Source of the DNA: Bacillota bacterium
GTDB taxonomy: Bacteria; Bacillota; Clostridia; Christensenellales; UMGS416
Assembly: GCA_023435705.1 (NCBI GenBank)
Contig: JAEYRH010000016.1
Span: 310,001 to 374,000 of the forward strand
Direction of reading: 5' to 3'
Length of the DNA stretch: 64,000 nt
Part shown: positions 61,358 to 64,000 of the stretch, in pieces
Layout: every line of letters begins with the position of its first letter
Position numbering within the stretch: the first letter of the stretch is position 1
Notes under the pieces: model-generated
Told to the model about the DNA's origin: nothing
The model's database searches: none
Seen by the model: the letters and a program-made list of their open reading frames with translations, nothing else
Translations under genes and position numbers: made by a program

Positions 61358-61498
61358 GCTGATCAGCTCCTGTATGATGTTATTTATGGATATGTTGGTT
61401 TACGGCCATATATGATTGTGGCCGCACAAAGCTTAATTGAAAATTTTGGGGAATTATTGCATACTTGTGATGATGTGATCATACAGGTGGGATATGGA

Positions 61499-63691
61499 AT
61501 GCATCAGAATAACACCGAATCATGTGGCAGCACTGCGTTGCCCGGACTGACACCAGAGGGGATCGACGAGCTGATTCATCAAGCAGAGAGCATCGCTCAT
61601 GATGATGTGGATTCACTTGCCGCATTGGCGGAGCGCATCAGGTCTGAATCAGTAGTTGCCGGTTACAGGAAAGGCCAGCTTGAAAGCTTGCTGTTGGTTG
61701 CGCGTTATCACGCCTTGAAGGATGAAAACCTGGACGCCATCCGGCTGGCCACAGAAGCTATGGAGCTATATGCACAATCGTCCGATGCGCTTGGGCAAGC
61801 AAAGGCTCTGAGCCTGCTTGGGTTCTCCCATGGCCAGCTCGGGCGGTTGGATTCGTCACTGGAACATCTGCTTGCAGGCTTACAAACGTTGGCCCGTTGT
61901 GAAACATTACCGGACGCAGAGAGCATTCGCAGCAATATCCTCAATAACCTGGCATCTATCTATGGTGATATGGGGCGATATGATGAAGCGCTGGATGTGC
62001 TGCAGGAAGTGCTGGCAATGGTGGAGGTCACCGGCGGTGCGCCGCTGGTGGCGGTATTATCAAACCTAAGCGAGGCGAACCTGAAAAAGGGGAACCTGGT
62101 GAATGCAATGGTGTTTTGCCAGCGGGCGCTGGTGGAGACTAAGAAACAGAATCTCGGGAACGCACACCTCTACCCTTGCCTGATCAACTTTGGTAAAATT
62201 TACGAACTGTCAAACCAGCAGGAAAAAGCCATATCCAGCTACACAGAGGCGCTGGATTGCGCCATGCGAACGAATAACCGCTATTCGATGGCCGAAGCCC
62301 TGACTGCCATCGGGTCGCTGCTGCTGCAAACCGAAGGCTCCGGTGAGTCGCTCACGGCGCTGGAGCAGGCATTATCGCTTTCGACTGAAATCCAGGCCGG
62401 AGAGCAGCGCCGCCAGATCCACAGGCTGTTGATGGAGGCGTATGAAAGAAGCGGCGATTACCGCCAGGCTTATCTGCACCAGAAGAGCTTTATGGAAATA
62501 GATAAAAGCCTTGAGACCGATGCGATGGAACGGAGGCTCAATCACTATTTCGCTGACCTGAAAATCGATCAGGCCCGCAAGGCTGCTGAGATCCACAGGC
62601 TGACCAATGTTGAGCTTCGGCAAAAAACAGATGAAATCGAGCAGAAGGCGCGCGATCTGGAGGATGCCTACCGCAACATCAAAGCGATCAGTGAGATCGG
62701 GCAGCGCATCACCAATACCCTGGACTTTGACCTGGTGCTGAGCACAATCCATGACAGTGTGCGAGCTCTTATGGATGCGGATCTGTTTGCGATCGGTTTG
62801 TACGACGAGACAATGGGGATTGTGGATTACCGCCTGGTCGTGGTGGATTCCAGACCAAGACCGCTGTTTCAGGTTTCTGTGGAAGACGGCAGGAGCATTG
62901 CATCCGGTGTGATCCGCACTGGCCGGGAGATGATGCTGGATAATGGAGATTTGCTATTTACTGAAAATGCGTCAATACTGGGCGAGAGAGACGATTGCAA
63001 GCCACCAAAGTCCTCCCTTTGCTGCCCGCTGACACTGGCAGACAGGATCACCGGCATAATTCTTGTGCAAAGCTGCCATTCCAACGCTTTTAATGAGCGA
63101 CATATGGAGACAATCAAAGCCCTGGCTTCTTTTATTGCGATTGCCTTGAACAACTCCCGCCAGTCGGAGGAATTGAAGGCAAAAGCGAGAGAGCTGGAGC
63201 TTGCCTCGCGCACCGACCCGCTGACGGGCCTTTACAACCGCCGCCACCTGATGGAGAAAATTGAAGAGGAACGGGTGCGCTACAAGCGGAATGGCCGGCC
63301 GTTCAGCGTGATCATATGCGACATTGACTATTTCAAGAAAGTCAATGATGTGTATGGCCACGATTGCGGAGACGCGGTGCTCAAATCCCTCTCCACCCTG
63401 CTGAGCCGTCACATCCGCAAGCAGGATTGCCTGGGCCGCTGGGGTGGTGAAGAATTCCTGATGCTGCTGCCCGAAACAACAGCCGAGGGCGCTACGGTGC
63501 TGGCTGAGAAACTGCGCAAACGTATTGAGGATTATGAGTTTACCTATGCGGGGATCAGAATCCCTTTGACAATGACATTTGGCGTGGCACAATACAACGA
63601 CGATTATGGTGTGGATGCCTGCATCGTGGGGGCGGACAGCGCTCTGTACAAGGGGAAGAGCAATGGCAGGAATTGTGTGGTGACTTTTTAA
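61499..63691 (+). CDS. TPR-GAF-GGDEF diguanylate cyclase
   Basis: 730 residues. Residues about 30-330 are tetratricopeptide-like helical repeats (for example ALSLLGFSHGQLGRLDSSLEH, NLASIYGDMGRYDEALDVL), then a coiled coil (about 360-400), a GAF-like domain (about 400-550) and a C-terminal GGDEF domain. The active site is GGEEF, and RKQD five residues before it is an inhibitory I-site, so it likely makes c-di-GMP under product feedback. No membrane segment. AGGTGG eight bases before the ATG at 61499 decided the start; the frame is open further upstream. Divergent from yabP. Confidence 0.9.
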   Translation: MHQNNTESCGSTALPGLTPEGIDELIHQAESIAHDDVDSLAALAERIRSESVVAGYRKGQLESLLLVARYHALKDENLDAIRLATEAMELYAQSSDALGQAKALSLLGFSHGQLGRLDSSLEHLLAGLQTLARCETLPDAESIRSNILNNLASIYGDMGRYDEALDVLQEVLAMVEVTGGAPLVAVLSNLSEANLKKGNLVNAMVFCQRALVETKKQNLGNAHLYPCLINFGKIYELSNQQEKAISSYTEALDCAMRTNNRYSMAEALTAIGSLLLQTEGSGESLTALEQALSLSTEIQAGEQRRQIHRLLMEAYERSGDYRQAYLHQKSFMEIDKSLETDAMERRLNHYFADLKIDQARKAAEIHRLTNVELRQKTDEIEQKARDLEDAYRNIKAISEIGQRITNTLDFDLVLSTIHDSVRALMDADLFAIGLYDETMGIVDYRLVVVDSRPRPLFQVSVEDGRSIASGVIRTGREMMLDNGDLLFTENASILGERDDCKPPKSSLCCPLTLADRITGIILVQSCHSNAFNERHMETIKALASFIAIALNNSRQSEELKAKARELELASRTDPLTGLYNRRHLMEKIEEERVRYKRNGRPFSVIICDIDYFKKVNDVYGHDCGDAVLKSLSTLLSRHIRKQDCLGRWGGEEFLMLLPETTAEGATVLAEKLRKRIEDYEFTYAGIRIPLTMTFGVAQYNDDYGVDACIVGADSALYKGKSNGRNCVVTF

Positions 63692-63807
63692 GCATCGCCA
63701 ATACACAAACCGAACCGGAATGTCTGGATTATTTTGGCTCTCATCAGCACAAAGAGCGCAATTATCGTCATCTTTTCAGAATGCGGGTTGCTTTTCTGAC
63801 AACATGT

Positions 63808-63836
63808 TTGCACAGATATTTCATTTCACTTATAAT
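63808..63836 (+). promoter_or_regulatory. Sigma-A promoter of the carboxylesterase gene
   Basis: TTGCAC, 17-base spacer, TATAAT on the plus strand, about 43 bases before the ATG at 63879. Confidence 0.65.
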
Positions 63837-63878
63837 ACTAATTAGCGATTCAAGTGATCTTTGAAAGGAGCGTTGACC

Positions 63879-64000
63879 ATGGCCAAAAAGTTCCTATGTT
63901 CCACTTCGGAACCCATCGTGCAAACGCAAGCAGGGAAATTACGGGGTTACTGCCTTGATGGCACCTATACATTCCATGGAATCAAGTATGCAAATGCCAA
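63879..64000 (+). CDS. Type B carboxylesterase family protein, N-terminal fragment
   Basis: The first 40 codons only, cut by the window end. MAKKFLCSTSEPIVQTQAGK followed by LRGYCLDGTYTFHGIKYA matches the start of type B carboxylesterases (typically '..T..G.. G....D....F.GIPYA'). GAAAGGAG eight bases before the ATG supports the start. No catalytic residue lies in the visible part, so activity cannot be judged. Confidence 0.7.
   Translation, partial: MAKKFLCSTSEPIVQTQAGKLRGYCLDGTYTFHGIKYANA

Noticed and set aside
61358..61440. Sigma-E promoter for yabP (CATACAGG)
   Set aside because: The -10-like sequence includes the ribosome site AGGAG, so transcription would begin after it.

Overview
The window comes from the chromosome of an anaerobe-like, endospore-forming member of the Firmicutes (class Clostridia by gene content), of moderately high G+C by eye. 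The main pointers are the sporulation genes (SpoIID-like, SpoVB, SpoVT, YabP, YabQ), the fused IspDF, two-subunit glycine dehydrogenase (GcvPA/GcvPB), a tandem glycine riboswitch, a cobalamin riboswitch, a PurR repressor of the Bacillus type and a membrane pyrophosphatase. I see no rRNA, tRNA, CRISPR array, prophage or insertion sequence. Most genes lie on the minus strand.

Layout. 1-2.7 kb: plsX-acpP-rnc-smc operon (minus; smc runs off the window). 2.9-9.7 kb: an MFS transporter, release factor 3, an AhpD-like protein divergent from an unrecognised cysteine-rich protein, and a ThuA / Gfo-Idh-MocA pair divergent from an AraC regulator. 9.8-14.3 kb: glycine cleavage operon gcvT-H-PA-PB behind a strong promoter, tandem glycine riboswitch and terminator. 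14.3-19.8 kb: rsmA - two radical-SAM-linked genes - ribonuclease G - pgsA. 19.9-22.8 kb: SpoIID-like lipoprotein, ispDF, rqcP, HU. 22.9-28.3 kb: mazG, spoVB, spoVT, an LCP protein. 28.5-35.1 kb: an FtsX-type ABC exporter with a BceR-like operator, two small genes and a two-component system. 35.1-41.5 kb: a cobalamin operon (btuCD, cobU, cobT, cobS, a degenerate CobU-like gene, a HAD phosphatase, cobO) behind a B12 riboswitch. 41.5-47 kb: PrsA-like foldase, a DUF1989 protein and mfd. 47.2-49.4 kb: a short plus-strand run (DsrE-like, small membrane protein, QueG-like ferredoxin, VanZ). 49.4-53.2 kb: hppA and a uracil/xanthine permease. 53.4-58.7 kb: a methyltransferase, then purR-glmU-prs-HAD-pth. 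58.9-64 kb: a 52-aa protein, murC, yabP-yabQ, a TPR-GAF-GGDEF protein and the start of a type B carboxylesterase.

Together the genes form pieces of the well-known purR-glmU-prs-pth-mfd-prsA-spoVT-spoVB-mazG-hup-rqcP-yabP-yabQ neighbourhood of spore formers. The order is recognisable but broken open by the pyrophosphatase/permease block, the cobalamin operon and the ABC/two-component block, and yabPQ has ended up about 39 kb from rqcP. The strongest non-coding signals are the two riboswitch systems, a PurBox in the purR leader, a TTACA-N4-TGTAA operator before the ABC exporter, a sigma-G-like promoter before spoVT, and unassigned hairpins before uraA and in the uraA/methyltransferase gap. I found no convincing wholly new multi-gene system. 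The most open items are the cysteine-rich protein at 6309-6866 and the CobU-like/HAD pair inside the cobalamin operon.
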